The notes under the pieces: generated by a model
What the model was told of the DNA's origin: nothing
Databases searched by the model: none
What the model saw: only the letters and a program-made list of their open reading frames with translations
In this document: positions 37,039 through 47,427 of the stretch, one piece after another
How the letters are laid out: each line of letters begins with the position of its first letter
Position numbering within the stretch: the stretch's first letter is position 1
Translations under genes and position numbers: made by a program
Assembly (NCBI GenBank): GCA_945883795.1
Contig: CAMCYC010000006.1
Span: 1 to 64,000, forward strand
DNA length: 64,000 nucleotides
Origin: Sulfurimonas crateris
GTDB lineage: Bacteria; Campylobacterota; Campylobacteria; Campylobacterales; Sulfurimonadaceae
Direction: 5' to 3'

Positions 37039-39042
37039 TTAGAATTTAATATCTAAATTTGTATAGACATATCTTCCTAATTCATTCATAAGCATGGTCT
37101 CAGTTCCTGCACCCAAAAGAACTAAATCTACATAAGTGTTTGATTGTGCATAAGTTTTATCAAACATATTATTTACACCTAAAGTAAAGTCAAGATTTTT
37201 GTTTATTTCATGTTTTACTTTCATGTTAAGAATTGCCCATGCACCCAACTCTTGCTCACCATTATCAGAATCATACGCACTCCATTTTTCTGAGGCAACT
37301 GTTTCAATTGTAGCAATAGAGTTGTTCATATATTCATAATTAAGAGCTAAATTTCCACGAAGTGGTGCTATATCGGCTAAATCTTTATCTGTTTGTCCAG
37401 CAAGTGCCTCATCTTTTTGACCTTTTTTATAAGATATTCCCATGTCTACTGTAATATCATCTGTTGCATAAATCAATGCACTTAACTCTGTTCCATAAAT
37501 TGTTGCATCAATATTTTGAAATTTAAAAGTTGTTGGAGTGAGTTTTTGTAAATAGATATAATCTTGTAACATAGAATAAAACCCTTTGATTTTTACTTTC
37601 ATTAAATCATTTTTGAGTTCATATCCTAAATCAATCTCTTGATTTGTTGTTTGGTTTAAATTTGGATTGCTTGAAGCATTCATATATAATTCTCTAGCAT
37701 CAGGAACACGAGATGCTTGTCCTAATCCTAGAAATATTTTATTTTCTTGAGAGAGATTATAGGAAGTAACTATATTTGCATTGAAAGCGTTGTAATCTTT
37801 TGCTTTATAGGTTGTTGTTGCATTATTATCTGGTGTAATATCTGTGGAATCATATCTTGCACCAACTGTTACATCCAAATCACCAAACGATTTATCAAGT
37901 TTTGCAAATACTGCTTTGTTGGTTGTCTCTGTATGGGGTAAGCTTATTTGAGCTGGTCTCGTTATGCCACTGATAGTATTGGTCATAAAACTCTCACCCT
38001 GCCAAGTTCTTCTACTTCCATCAAGACCAACTAACAAAGAATGCCCTTCAATGTCAAAACTATTTTTGAGTTTTAAACCTTGCATACTTGTTTGGAGTTG
38101 GTTTGTCATATACATTTGCATATTGTTCATCTTAGGATTTGCCGTAATTGCTGTGATTCGATTACTTGTATCCATCGGATGGTCAACATCAGAGTAGTAA
38201 TATTGTAAATTTATATCTTTATAAATATCAGAGATATTTTTTACATCATAAGCAACACTATAAATATTTGAAACATCATATGCTGCATCCATTGGAGTTC
38301 CTGGATATAAAACATCATCACTTCTATTTTTTGTAGCACTGAGTTGTAACTCTTGGTCGTCAGTAACGCTTACATATATTTTAGCCATCACACTTTTTTT
38401 CTTATAGGCTTGCATATCCTCTTTTGAGGCTTGGTATTGGTTAGGAAGTGGTGCTTTGTTTTTTGTTTGTTGTGCAAGCGTATCGCCGTTACCGTCTTTA
38501 TATTGGTCACTTGATTCGGTTGAACCACTCATTAAAACACGCACAGTATCATTACCGCCACTTACAGTTGCTCCAACTTTTGTGTAATTCCAGCTTCCAA
38601 AACCAAGGTTCACCTCACCATGGAAATCTTTTGTTGGTTTTTTAGTTGTAATTTTAAGACCACCACTCATAGTCCCAAAATTTGTGACATCATAAGGACC
38701 TTCAGTTACTTCTACCTCATCAATTTGATTTGCTAAAATATGAGAAATTGGTGGGTCCATTCTGTTTGGACATGCACCAAAAACTTTGCTTCCATCCACC
38801 TCTACAGAAATATTATCTCTTTTTTGTCCACGGATAAATACATCGTTAGCGATTCCACTACGACGACTCATGTCGATACTCGGTACACTAGCGTTGAGTG
38901 CTGTTGCTAAATCAGCGGAGAGTTTTGCATTTTGGCTTACTTCTGTTATAAGAGTTGACTCTACATTAATAGGAGCGAGTATAACATCAGTTGCATAAAG
39001 TGATGCAATAGTGATAAACGATAATGGAATAATTTTTTTCAT
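37039..39042 (-). CDS. TonB-dependent outer-membrane receptor, OprC/NosA-like (putative copper)
   Basis: Plug domain VFIRGQKRDNISVEVDGSKVFGACPNRMDPP...VEVTEGPYDVTNFGTMSGGLKI; CPNRM and DHPMD motifs; better start at MKKIIPLSF (39042). Confidence 0.85.
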   Translation of the reverse strand: MKKIIPLSFITIASLYATDVILAPINVESTLITEVSQNAKLSADLATALNASVPSIDMSRRSGIANDVFIRGQKRDNISVEVDGSKVFGACPNRMDPPISHILANQIDEVEVTEGPYDVTNFGTMSGGLKITTKKPTKDFHGEVNLGFGSWNYTKVGATVSGGNDTVRVLMSGSTESSDQYKDGNGDTLAQQTKNKAPLPNQYQASKEDMQAYKKKSVMAKIYVSVTDDQELQLSATKNRSDDVLYPGTPMDAAYDVSNIYSVAYDVKNISDIYKDINLQYYYSDVDHPMDTSNRITAITANPKMNNMQMYMTNQLQTSMQGLKLKNSFDIEGHSLLVGLDGSRRTWQGESFMTNTISGITRPAQISLPHTETTNKAVFAKLDKSFGDLDVTVGARYDSTDITPDNNATTTYKAKDYNAFNANIVTSYNLSQENKIFLGLGQASRVPDARELYMNASSNPNLNQTTNQEIDLGYELKNDLMKVKIKGFYSMLQDYIYLQKLTPTTFKFQNIDATIYGTELSALIYATDDITVDMGISYKKGQKDEALAGQTDKDLADIAPLRGNLALNYEYMNNSIATIETVASEKWSAYDSDNGEQELGAWAILNMKVKHEINKNLDFTLGVNNMFDKTYAQSNTYVDLVLLGAGTETMLMNELGRYVYTNLDIKF

Positions 39043-39098
39043 GTAATAAACCTTCGATAAAATTACCAAATCATATAGATTTTTTGTTACAAAAGTGT

Positions 39099-39500
39099 TC
39101 AATCATCCAAGAATTCATCATCATCTTCCTGAATTTTATACTTTGGAAAAATAGTTGCTATTGCTTTTGCCAGTTTGTCTTCATTAATGGGTTTTAAAAT
39201 ATACCCTTTTGCACCAGCTTTGAGTGCGGAGACAACTAAATCTTCTTGTCCATGAGAAGTCACCATGATAATAGGAACTTTTTTGTCAAATTGTTTTATC
39301 TTTGCAACGGCAGTTATCCCATCCATATCTGGCATTGTGATATCCATAGTTATTAAATCAGGTTTTAACTCTTTGCAATCTTCTACTGCTTCTGCCCCTG
39401 TTTTTGCTTCTCGTATAACTTTATGCCCTAAATGTGCTAGGTATTTATGTACATTTTTTCTAATAATTAACGAATCATCTACAATCAAAACATTTAACAT
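39099..39500 (-). CDS. Single-domain CheY-like response regulator
   Basis: NVLIVDDSLIIRKN...LITMDITMPDMDGITAV...KGYILKPIN. Confidence 0.93.
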   Translation of the reverse strand: MLNVLIVDDSLIIRKNVHKYLAHLGHKVIREAKTGAEAVEDCKELKPDLITMDITMPDMDGITAVAKIKQFDKKVPIIMVTSHGQEDLVVSALKAGAKGYILKPINEDKLAKAIATIFPKYKIQEDDDEFLDD

Positions 39501-39501
39501 T

Positions 39502-40029
39502 TTATAATTCCTTTAGTTCTAAATCATCTATAAATAAATCTTTTGTTCCAATAACTGTTATCAATAAATCACCAAAATCAGTTACTATTGCACTCAATGC
39601 TATTTTTGAATTTTTATGTTTTATAAGAGATTTGGCTTCTTGAATAAGGATTGGAGGACTTATACTTAATACAGTATCATCCTTTGGATTAATTAAAGCA
39701 TTTCCGATGATAATATTTATCACTTCACAAGCAACACTCTCTCGTACTTCATCAAACTCCTCTAGAGCAACTGTCTCCCCTTCTAAAAAAGATTCCATGA
39801 GTTTATTAAGTAATTTATCATCATAACTCATGCTAATAAGTACCTGAATACTACCTCCAGTGCTAATCATAACTGTGTTCTTTTTGAGTTGAACTTTTTG
39901 CATGAAAGAGATTTGTGCATCTTGAGAAATAATGTGAACTCCCATATTTTCGCTCAAAAAACTTAGAGTTCTTTGTACTATTGGTAATAAAATATCTTTT
40001 TCACATTCACTACATTTTGTTTTTTGCAT
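39502..40029 (-). CDS. CheX-like CheY phosphatase
   Basis: ESVACEVINIIIGNAL (ExxN) in CheX-like fold; N-terminal CxxC. Confidence 0.7.
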   Translation of the reverse strand: MQKTKCSECEKDILLPIVQRTLSFLSENMGVHIISQDAQISFMQKVQLKKNTVMISTGGSIQVLISMSYDDKLLNKLMESFLEGETVALEEFDEVRESVACEVINIIIGNALINPKDDTVLSISPPILIQEAKSLIKHKNSKIALSAIVTDFGDLLITVIGTKDLFIDDLELKEL

Positions 40030-40041
40030 CTTTGCCCTCCT

Positions 40042-42666
40042 TTATTGTGGTATTGTAAATATAAAAGTAGTTCCACTATTTTTTTGTGTATGAATTGTGA
40101 TTTTCCCACCAACTTTTTCAATCTCATGAGCAACTGCATTCATTCCAACACCACGACCAGATATATCGGAAATTTCATCTTTTGTACTAAATTGTTTATT
40201 AAAAATAAGATGATAAATATAATCATCATCTAAAAACTCTATTTTATTTTGAGTAATTATATTAAGCTCTAGTGCTTTTGCCAAAACTTTTTGCTTATCA
40301 ATTCCTGCTCCATCATCTTCAATACTAATCTCAATAAAATTATCTTTTTGCTTAAAACTACAAGAAACAGTTCCAAATTCATCTTTATCTTTTGCAACTC
40401 TTATCTGAGGTTCTTCTATCCCATGGTCGAGACTATTTTTAAAAACATGGATAAGTGATTTGATAATTTGTCTGTTTTTTTCATGGATTATAATATCCCC
40501 ATCTCCAACTATCTCAAGAGGATAAATCTTTTTTTCTAATCTTTGGGCTAATTGTGTTACCAAATGAGTATATGGTTTGAGTAAATCCAAGAGTTTAAGA
40601 CTTGTTAAACTTTCTAATTGGAACAATATCTCTTTTACTTGAGGTGTTTGAGAAGACTCAGATTGAAACAGTAGCGAGATACTTTTTTGTAACTGTACGA
40701 TTTTAGAAGATGGGATTTTGAGAATATTATGAAGATTTAAAAACTCTTCTCCCAAAATTTTTGTAATTGTGCTGAGTTCTTCATTAAAAGTTGTCTGAAA
40801 ATCTTGTGTTTTTAGAAATAGTAATAGACTCTCATTTGTATCTGTATTCTCTTGTATAATCAATGCAATATCATTTTCAAGTTCATGTAAAAAAGTAACG
40901 ATACTATTCATATACATTTGTAAAAATGCACCTTTGAAAGTGTGAATGATAATGTATATCTCATTTGCGTTTTCTAAGAAACTTTTTTCTGGTTCAATAT
41001 ATTTTTCCAAAGAGGAGATAAAAGCTGTATAATCTTTTTTTATCTCATAAAAAGTTTCACTTTCACTCACAATTTCCACTATCATTTTCAAAGTTTCTTG
41101 CTCTTTTAACATTTTTTTTTCAAGTTTTTTTTGTGCTGAAATATTGGTTAAAATAAGCATGAACTTATCGTTTTGGATTATTTTATACTCAAGCTTTAAT
41201 GCTCTTTTATGTAAAATAATTTCCTGTGGCAATAAAGATAAAAGAGATTTTTTAATCGTGATATCATCCACTTGAGCTGTGTCTAAAAGAGTATTTTTAA
41301 AAAATTTTTTTTCTTGCTCGGTTATAAAAAGGAGTTCAGTTATATCTTTTTGCTCAATTACCTCACCTAAAAGTTTATTACACTCTCTGGAGTGTTCTTC
41401 ATCTATGATACAGTCATGACCAAAAGATAAAAAACCTTGCCGTGCATTGTTTAAAAGGTCTCTTACTTTTTTAGTTTTGAGCGTAACTTTTTCTTCAAGA
41501 TTTGCATTGAGGTCTCGTATCTCTTGATGGAGTTTAGCACTTACTGCAATATTTTCTTTGAGTGATATAGCCATAGTTCCAAACTCATCACCACTATTTA
41601 TTTCCAAATTTTGCGTGTAATCTTTTTTACCTTGAAGAAATAAAAAGAAATCTGACAACCCATTTTCAAACTTTTTAAGTGGTTGTATCACAATCTTTTT
41701 AATGACAATCATAATCACCATACTAATAATAAAACTCATAAAAACAAGACTAATAAGCGCTATATAAATTAAAGTCTCTGCACCATCTATAGAACTATTT
41801 ACCACAGATAAAGGTTTTGCTAAAAGAGTAATTCCTAGTTTTTTATTTTGAAAATCATAGATAATAGTATATGTATAAAAATACTTTGAACTAAGAAGAT
41901 AACCTTTTTGAAATAAGTGTTCTAAATTCAAATTTTTGGCATCTTCTAAAAATTTTTGATTTAAATATTGTTGGGAAATGATGTAATTTTGAAATTTTAC
42001 ATCATCATTAAATGAAAACTCATCATGTGTTTTTATTTGCTCATTAACATTCCAATCCATTAAAAGTAAAAAACCTTCATCTGTTTTATCAAATGCTTTG
42101 ACCACTGAGTTTATCCCTTGAATAAACTCTAAAGAACCGATATGAACTCCTTTTTGGTTTGTAATAGGTGTGATTGCTCTTAAAAGTAACCCTTCTCGTC
42201 CCGCTTCAAAGGTTGTAATTGGTTGAAGGGTTTTATTTACAGAAACGACAGCGGTGCGAAATGAACTTAAATCATCTCCGTATTTATCCAATTTCCAATT
42301 TCTTAAAAATGATTTATTCTCTTTAGTGTGCAAGTGGATTTTGATATTTTGAAACTTTGTGTAGTTTTTCATTTTAGTTGAAATATCTTTGAGTGATTCT
42401 ATCGCTAAAACCCTTTTATTCTGACTAAGAGCAATTTTTATCCGTTCATCATTTGCAATAGATATTGCATTTGTGATACCAACACTCATTTTAGAAGCAA
42501 TTTTATCCTCTGCACTATTAATGAGTTCATTTTTTGTATTTGTATAAACATCGCTTTTAATTTGTTGTGCGTACCAAAACAAAATAAAAAAAGCGATAAT
42601 CAGAGACACAAGTGAAGCACTTATAACAGCAAGACTTAATTTTGTGCTAACGGATGTAAATTTCAT
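40042..42666 (-). CDS. Membrane CheA-like hybrid sensor: extracytoplasmic sensor, HAMP, Hpt (HTFKG), CheA-type HATPase; no CheW-like domain seen
   Basis: TM segments; IIHTFKGAFLQ; VFKNSLDHGIEEPQIR; DISGRGVGMNAVAHEIEKVGGKI. Confidence 0.85.
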   Translation of the reverse strand: MKFTSVSTKLSLAVISASLVSLIIAFFILFWYAQQIKSDVYTNTKNELINSAEDKIASKMSVGITNAISIANDERIKIALSQNKRVLAIESLKDISTKMKNYTKFQNIKIHLHTKENKSFLRNWKLDKYGDDLSSFRTAVVSVNKTLQPITTFEAGREGLLLRAITPITNQKGVHIGSLEFIQGINSVVKAFDKTDEGFLLLMDWNVNEQIKTHDEFSFNDDVKFQNYIISQQYLNQKFLEDAKNLNLEHLFQKGYLLSSKYFYTYTIIYDFQNKKLGITLLAKPLSVVNSSIDGAETLIYIALISLVFMSFIISMVIMIVIKKIVIQPLKKFENGLSDFFLFLQGKKDYTQNLEINSGDEFGTMAISLKENIAVSAKLHQEIRDLNANLEEKVTLKTKKVRDLLNNARQGFLSFGHDCIIDEEHSRECNKLLGEVIEQKDITELLFITEQEKKFFKNTLLDTAQVDDITIKKSLLSLLPQEIILHKRALKLEYKIIQNDKFMLILTNISAQKKLEKKMLKEQETLKMIVEIVSESETFYEIKKDYTAFISSLEKYIEPEKSFLENANEIYIIIHTFKGAFLQMYMNSIVTFLHELENDIALIIQENTDTNESLLLFLKTQDFQTTFNEELSTITKILGEEFLNLHNILKIPSSKIVQLQKSISLLFQSESSQTPQVKEILFQLESLTSLKLLDLLKPYTHLVTQLAQRLEKKIYPLEIVGDGDIIIHEKNRQIIKSLIHVFKNSLDHGIEEPQIRVAKDKDEFGTVSCSFKQKDNFIEISIEDDGAGIDKQKVLAKALELNIITQNKIEFLDDDYIYHLIFNKQFSTKDEISDISGRGVGMNAVAHEIEKVGGKITIHTQKNSGTTFIFTIPQ

Positions 42667-42706
42667 AAAAAGCCTAATAAAAAAGATTTTTTATTATAAC
42701 TAATTA

Positions 42707-43213
42707 TTATTCTATTTCATACTTTAAAGCTTTTTTTGTAAATTCAGCAGAACAAAAAAACAAAGCAACGAAAATAGGATTCATTTTAACATAATCATCT
42801 TCTATTATTTCAAAAACTTTAAAGCTAAAACCCTCTCCATCTTTATGGTTTTGAGGTGTAACTGTAAACTCCACTGGTACAAGAGTTTTTACCATGTTAA
42901 GAATAGCTTTTTTCTTTTTTTCACTTTTGGTTGCCAAGATATTAAAATCAGTAGCTTCAGAACTTTTATGTGATAATAAAATCTCTTCCAGAATTGTTAT
43001 TTTGTCTTGAAAAATCACTTTATTCCACTTGATAATAGTGTTTTGTGATGCAATCTGTCGCCCTGCAAACATAAGTGGTTGAGGCTTTTTCATTTTGATA
43101 GCTTCAATCAAGGCAAGAAGGTAGTTCACACCACCAATAGTTTGAGCAGCCTTTTCCATAAAAAGATGGATAAATGCTTTTGCATCTTCAGTTTGTTTAT
43201 TAAAATTGCACAT
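42707..43213 (-). CDS. Hypothetical protein
   Basis: 168-aa ORF upstream of CheA-like gene. Confidence 0.65.
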   Translation of the reverse strand: MCNFNKQTEDAKAFIHLFMEKAAQTIGGVNYLLALIEAIKMKKPQPLMFAGRQIASQNTIIKWNKVIFQDKITILEEILLSHKSSEATDFNILATKSEKKKKAILNMVKTLVPVEFTVTPQNHKDGEGFSFKVFEIIEDDYVKMNPIFVALFFCSAEFTKKALKYEIE

Positions 43214-43301
43214 GAGAATTGCCTTTGTAGTAGTATATAGTTGAAATTATACCCGTTTTTGTGATTTAGATTGTACCTGAAGAAATAGCAGAGAACTCCT
43301 C

Positions 43302-43325
43302 TACAAACCTATAACAAGGTTTGTA
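43302..43325 (-). terminator. Terminator-like hairpin downstream of leuA
   Basis: TACAAACCT-ATAACA-AGGTTTGTA. Confidence 0.55.
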
Positions 43326-43332
43326 AAGAGAT

Positions 43333-44994
43333 TTAATTAAACGCCCTATTTAAAGCAGAAAACAAAGCTTTAATAGAAGCAGTTGCGATAGAAGTATCTG
43401 TTCCAACTCCAAAACATGAAATGGTGTTGTCTGTTTGTAGTTCTATGTAAGCTACTGCTTTTGCAGAACTTTTACCACCACATGAATGCTCATAATAAGA
43501 ATTGATAGTAAATTTATTTTTATATTTTTTTCTTAACGCATTTTTACAAGCGTCAATTGGACCATTACCTTCACCACTTGCAATTATCTCTTTATCATTA
43601 TATTTGTAAGTAAGCGTACATTCTGTTTTAGCTTTATGTGCTTTTACATCCAAATCTACAAAAGAGATATGCTCTTTTGGATGAAAGTATGTTTTTGTAA
43701 ATATCTCTAATATCTCTTTTGGTTCTAATTCTCTACCCTTTTCATCAGTGACAGTTTGAACAATTCGACCAATTTCAGGGTGCATCGCTTTTGGAAGTTG
43801 ATAGCCATAGTTTTTTTCCAAAATATAAGCAATTCCCCCTTTCCCTGATTGAGAATTTATTCTTATGACACTTTCATAAGTTCTTCCAACATCTTTTGGG
43901 TCAATTGGTAAATATGGTACTTCCCAAAAAGGGTCTTTTTTAGACTTTTGATATGCCAAACCTTTATTGATTGCATCTTGATGGGAACCTGAAAATGCGG
44001 TATAAACCAATTCACCTACATACGGATGGCGTGGATGTGTTGGTAATTCTGTACATCTTTCAACCACTTCCAAAACTGTATTCACATCTGAAAAATCAAG
44101 CCCTGATTCAAGCCCTTGAGATGTCATGTTAAGTGCTAAAGTGATAATATCCACATTTCCAGTTCTCTCACCATTACTTAAAAGCGTCCCCTCAACTCTA
44201 TCAGCTCCTGCTAAAAGTGCAAGTTCTGTAGCCGCAATTGATGTACCTCTGTCATTATGAGTGTGCGTTGAGATTAAAACATGCTCACGGTTATCTAAAT
44301 GCTCACTCATCCACTCAATTTGGTCTGCATAGATGTTTGGCGTAGACATCTCAACTGTTGCAGGAAGATTAATAATCACTTTTCTATCTGCACTTATTCC
44401 CCATCTTGCCGTTACAGCATTGGATATTTCTGCTGCAAATTCAAGCTCTGTTCCTGTAAAACTCTCAGGAGAATATTCCAAAAATATCTCTCCATCATGC
44501 TCTTTTTCATATTTTTTGACCAAATCAACACCCTCCAAAGCAAGGGCGATAATCTCTTCTTTGGATTTACCAAAAACGATTTTTCTTTGAGCAACTGAAG
44601 TTGAATTATAAATATGAACAGTCGCTTTTTTTACACCTTTTAATGCTTCAAAAGTTTTGGCAATAAGATGTTCTCTTGCTTGTACAAGGACTTGGATTTT
44701 CACATCATTAGGGATTAAATTTTTTTCTACCAAACGGCGTAAAAAGTCAAATTCTACTTTTGAAGCGGATGGAAAACCAACCTCTATCTCTTTAAATCCG
44801 AGTTTTAATAAGAGTGTAAAAAGTTCAAGTTTTTTTTCCATATTCATAGGATTAATAAGTGCTTGATTTCCATCTCGTAAATCAACACTACACCAAATTG
44901 GTGCTTTTGTAATACTATTATTTGGCCATTTTCTATTTGGCATCTCTATTTTTGGATATGGCTTATATTTGCCTATTGGAATTTGATTCATCAT
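43333..44994 (-). CDS. leuA: 2-isopropylmalate synthase (LeuA type 2)
   Basis: PIWCSVDLRDGNQALINPMN, THTHNDRGTSIAATELALLAGADRVEGTL, GEGNGPIDA. Confidence 0.95.
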   Translation of the reverse strand: MMNQIPIGKYKPYPKIEMPNRKWPNNSITKAPIWCSVDLRDGNQALINPMNMEKKLELFTLLLKLGFKEIEVGFPSASKVEFDFLRRLVEKNLIPNDVKIQVLVQAREHLIAKTFEALKGVKKATVHIYNSTSVAQRKIVFGKSKEEIIALALEGVDLVKKYEKEHDGEIFLEYSPESFTGTELEFAAEISNAVTARWGISADRKVIINLPATVEMSTPNIYADQIEWMSEHLDNREHVLISTHTHNDRGTSIAATELALLAGADRVEGTLLSNGERTGNVDIITLALNMTSQGLESGLDFSDVNTVLEVVERCTELPTHPRHPYVGELVYTAFSGSHQDAINKGLAYQKSKKDPFWEVPYLPIDPKDVGRTYESVIRINSQSGKGGIAYILEKNYGYQLPKAMHPEIGRIVQTVTDEKGRELEPKEILEIFTKTYFHPKEHISFVDLDVKAHKAKTECTLTYKYNDKEIIASGEGNGPIDACKNALRKKYKNKFTINSYYEHSCGGKSSAKAVAYIELQTDNTISCFGVGTDTSIATASIKALFSALNRAFN

Positions 44995-45084
44995 GAACCC
45001 TTTAAACTTGAAATTTTAACAACACACTCTTACATTTGTTATTAAGTTTGAAATTATATCAAGTTTATAGCGAATCCAAAAATT

Positions 45085-45768
45085 TCATAATAGAAGTTTA
45101 CTAGCCACAGCAAGTGTTGCACTTTCTGAACGAAGTACCATCGAGGTGTTGAGTCTAAAGTTTTCTTGACTTTTTAAAAGCTCTCGCTCATTTTTGGAAA
45201 ATCCACCCTCACACCCAATAATCACTGTTTCAAAGTGACTGGTATCTTCTAAAACTCTCTCGCAAAAATCAAAAACTTTTGTTTTAGGAAACTCTTTTAT
45301 AAACTCTGCAATATTTTTATAAGTATCAAATTCCATCTGAGAAGTTCTACCAGATTGCTCCATGGAGGAGTCCAAAATTCTCTCAAATCTCTCAAAATCC
45401 AATTTAAAATTTTTTTGACTTCTATCACAATAGATAAAAGAGATTTTACTCACCCCTATTTCATTTAAGGATGGCAACACTTTTTCTATTGATTTTACAT
45501 CTATAACACACCAACCAATATGAAGTTTTTTAGCACTTTGAACTTCTAATATCTCAGAAGAGAGTAAATTTAAATTCAAACTTCTCCCATCAATATCAGT
45601 AATTTTATATTTATGCAATGTTTTTATATCTGCTTTTGAGCGAAAAAAAAGTGCATCACCGACTTCATGACGGCGAACTTTAATAATATATTTATGTAAA
45701 TCACCCTTGACAACAAGCGTTGGTTTGGAAGCATCTTCATGAAGCAAATATATCATCGCCACATCCAA
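45085..45768 (-). CDS. rsmE: 16S rRNA m3U1498 methyltransferase
   Basis: KYIIKVRRHEVGD..., IGCEGGFSKNERELL, LRSESATLAVASKLLL. Confidence 0.9.
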   Translation of the reverse strand: MDVAMIYLLHEDASKPTLVVKGDLHKYIIKVRRHEVGDALFFRSKADIKTLHKYKITDIDGRSLNLNLLSSEILEVQSAKKLHIGWCVIDVKSIEKVLPSLNEIGVSKISFIYCDRSQKNFKLDFERFERILDSSMEQSGRTSQMEFDTYKNIAEFIKEFPKTKVFDFCERVLEDTSHFETVIIGCEGGFSKNERELLKSQENFRLNTSMVLRSESATLAVASKLLL

Positions 45769-46157
45769 AGTGAGATAACTAAAGTTATTATGAATTCTGA
45801 TAATAAAATCTTTTTTGCATAGTTTTTATAAAGAAGAAACTTTTCTAAACTGTTAACAAGTTTTAATCCTTTAGAGCGTTTTACTTCTAAAAAAATAAAT
45901 AAAATACTCACTACTATCATGAGAATATTTTCTATACTAAACGAAAGATGTTTTGCAGCCATCATCACAATCCCTGTAAAAATAATCCCCCCAATCCCCA
46001 AAGAGTCCAAAGGTGCATAAAATAACTCCCTTTTTCTTTTATAGAAAATAAAATCATTCGATACCCAAAGAATCAAATAATTGATTCCAACTATTCCTAA
46101 TATTAAAAACACAAAACTGCTGTGAGCTACAATACTCATATTATACATTTCATTCAT
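45753..46157 (-). CDS. Hypothetical membrane protein
   Basis: About 4 TM segments; overlaps rsmE. Confidence 0.75.
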   Translation of the reverse strand: MNEMYNMSIVAHSSFVFLILGIVGINYLILWVSNDFIFYKRKRELFYAPLDSLGIGGIIFTGIVMMAAKHLSFSIENILMIVVSILFIFLEVKRSKGLKLVNSLEKFLLYKNYAKKILLSEFIITLVISLWMWR

Positions 46158-46206
46158 AAGTAAAATTCTACTATAATAAAATAATTATTCAATAAAAGGC
46201 AACAAT

Positions 46207-47427
46207 ATGGCTGTAACAGTAGAAGAAGCGTTAGAACTTATATACAAAAATATATCCCCTACACTCATAAAAATTTTACCAATTGAACAGGCGTTAAGCT
46301 TAGTTTTAGCTCAAGATATAATTGCTACACATAATTTACCACCCTTTGACAATTCTGCCATGGACGGGTATGCTGTAAAAATTGCAGATGGTGGCACTTG
46401 TGTAAAAGTAGAACACACTATTTTTGCAGGAGATTATTTTGAGGGTGAGTTACAACATCAAGAAGCAATAAAAATTATGACAGGTGCAAAAATTCCACTT
46501 GGAACGCAATCTGTTATTCCTATTGAAGAGGTTACTCCATGTGAAGATGGTGTACTATTACCTCCTAATTTAGTGATGTCAAAACATATCCGTTTTTGTG
46601 GAGAGGATATTAAAAATGGTGAGGTAATTTTAAAAAGTGGAGATAAACTAGGTGCGCACCAAATCACACTTTTAGCATCTCAAGGGATAAGCCATGTCAA
46701 GGTGTATAAAAAACCAAAAGTTGCACTTTTTGCTTCTGGAAATGAGCTGAAGATGCATTTTGAAAAAATTGATTCTGTTCAAATTTACAATACAAATACA
46801 CCCACTTTTCTTGCAAGAGCAAACGAACTTGGGTGTGAAGTTGAGTTTATTGGTACTGCAAATGATACGATTGAAGATATTAAAATCTATATCAAAAGTG
46901 CTCTTGATGCTGATTTAATTATTACCTCTGGTGGCGTGAGTGTTGGAGATGCTGATTTTACAAAAGAGGCGTTTGAAGCATTTGAATACACTAATATTTT
47001 TGATAAAGTGGAGATTAAACCTGGAAAACCAACCAATTTTGGTAAAATAGGCAAAACTTTTATTTTAAATCTTCCTGGAAATCCTCTTGCAGCAGCACTT
47101 AATTTTGAGCTTTTTGCACAATCTATCATCTTGGCTTTAAGTGGAGATAGTAGTAAATATCTCAATGTAATTAGTTCAAAAATGAAAGCAGATTATAAAA
47201 TAAAAGCTGGAAAAAGGAGTTTGATACCAGGATATTTTGATGGAGAATTTTTTATCGCATGTGATAAATTTGCACCTGGCATGGTATCACCATTAGCAAA
47301 TTCAAATGCTTACATTATTATAGATGAAGCATGTACGACTTTTCCATGTGAAAATTGTGTCAAAATTATCCCAACAAGGTTTTCATTTACTTCTCAAAAC
47401 AAGGTTGATTTGGTGAGTAAATCTTAA
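46207..47427 (+). CDS. moeA: Molybdopterin molybdenumtransferase MoeA
   Basis: PPFDNSAMDGYAV, MTGAKIPLGTQSVIPIEE, VGDADFTKEAF, KPGKPTNFG, LPGNPLAA. Confidence 0.95.
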   Translation: MAVTVEEALELIYKNISPTLIKILPIEQALSLVLAQDIIATHNLPPFDNSAMDGYAVKIADGGTCVKVEHTIFAGDYFEGELQHQEAIKIMTGAKIPLGTQSVIPIEEVTPCEDGVLLPPNLVMSKHIRFCGEDIKNGEVILKSGDKLGAHQITLLASQGISHVKVYKKPKVALFASGNELKMHFEKIDSVQIYNTNTPTFLARANELGCEVEFIGTANDTIEDIKIYIKSALDADLIITSGGVSVGDADFTKEAFEAFEYTNIFDKVEIKPGKPTNFGKIGKTFILNLPGNPLAAALNFELFAQSIILALSGDSSKYLNVISSKMKADYKIKAGKRSLIPGYFDGEFFIACDKFAPGMVSPLANSNAYIIIDEACTTFPCENCVKIIPTRFSFTSQNKVDLVSKS

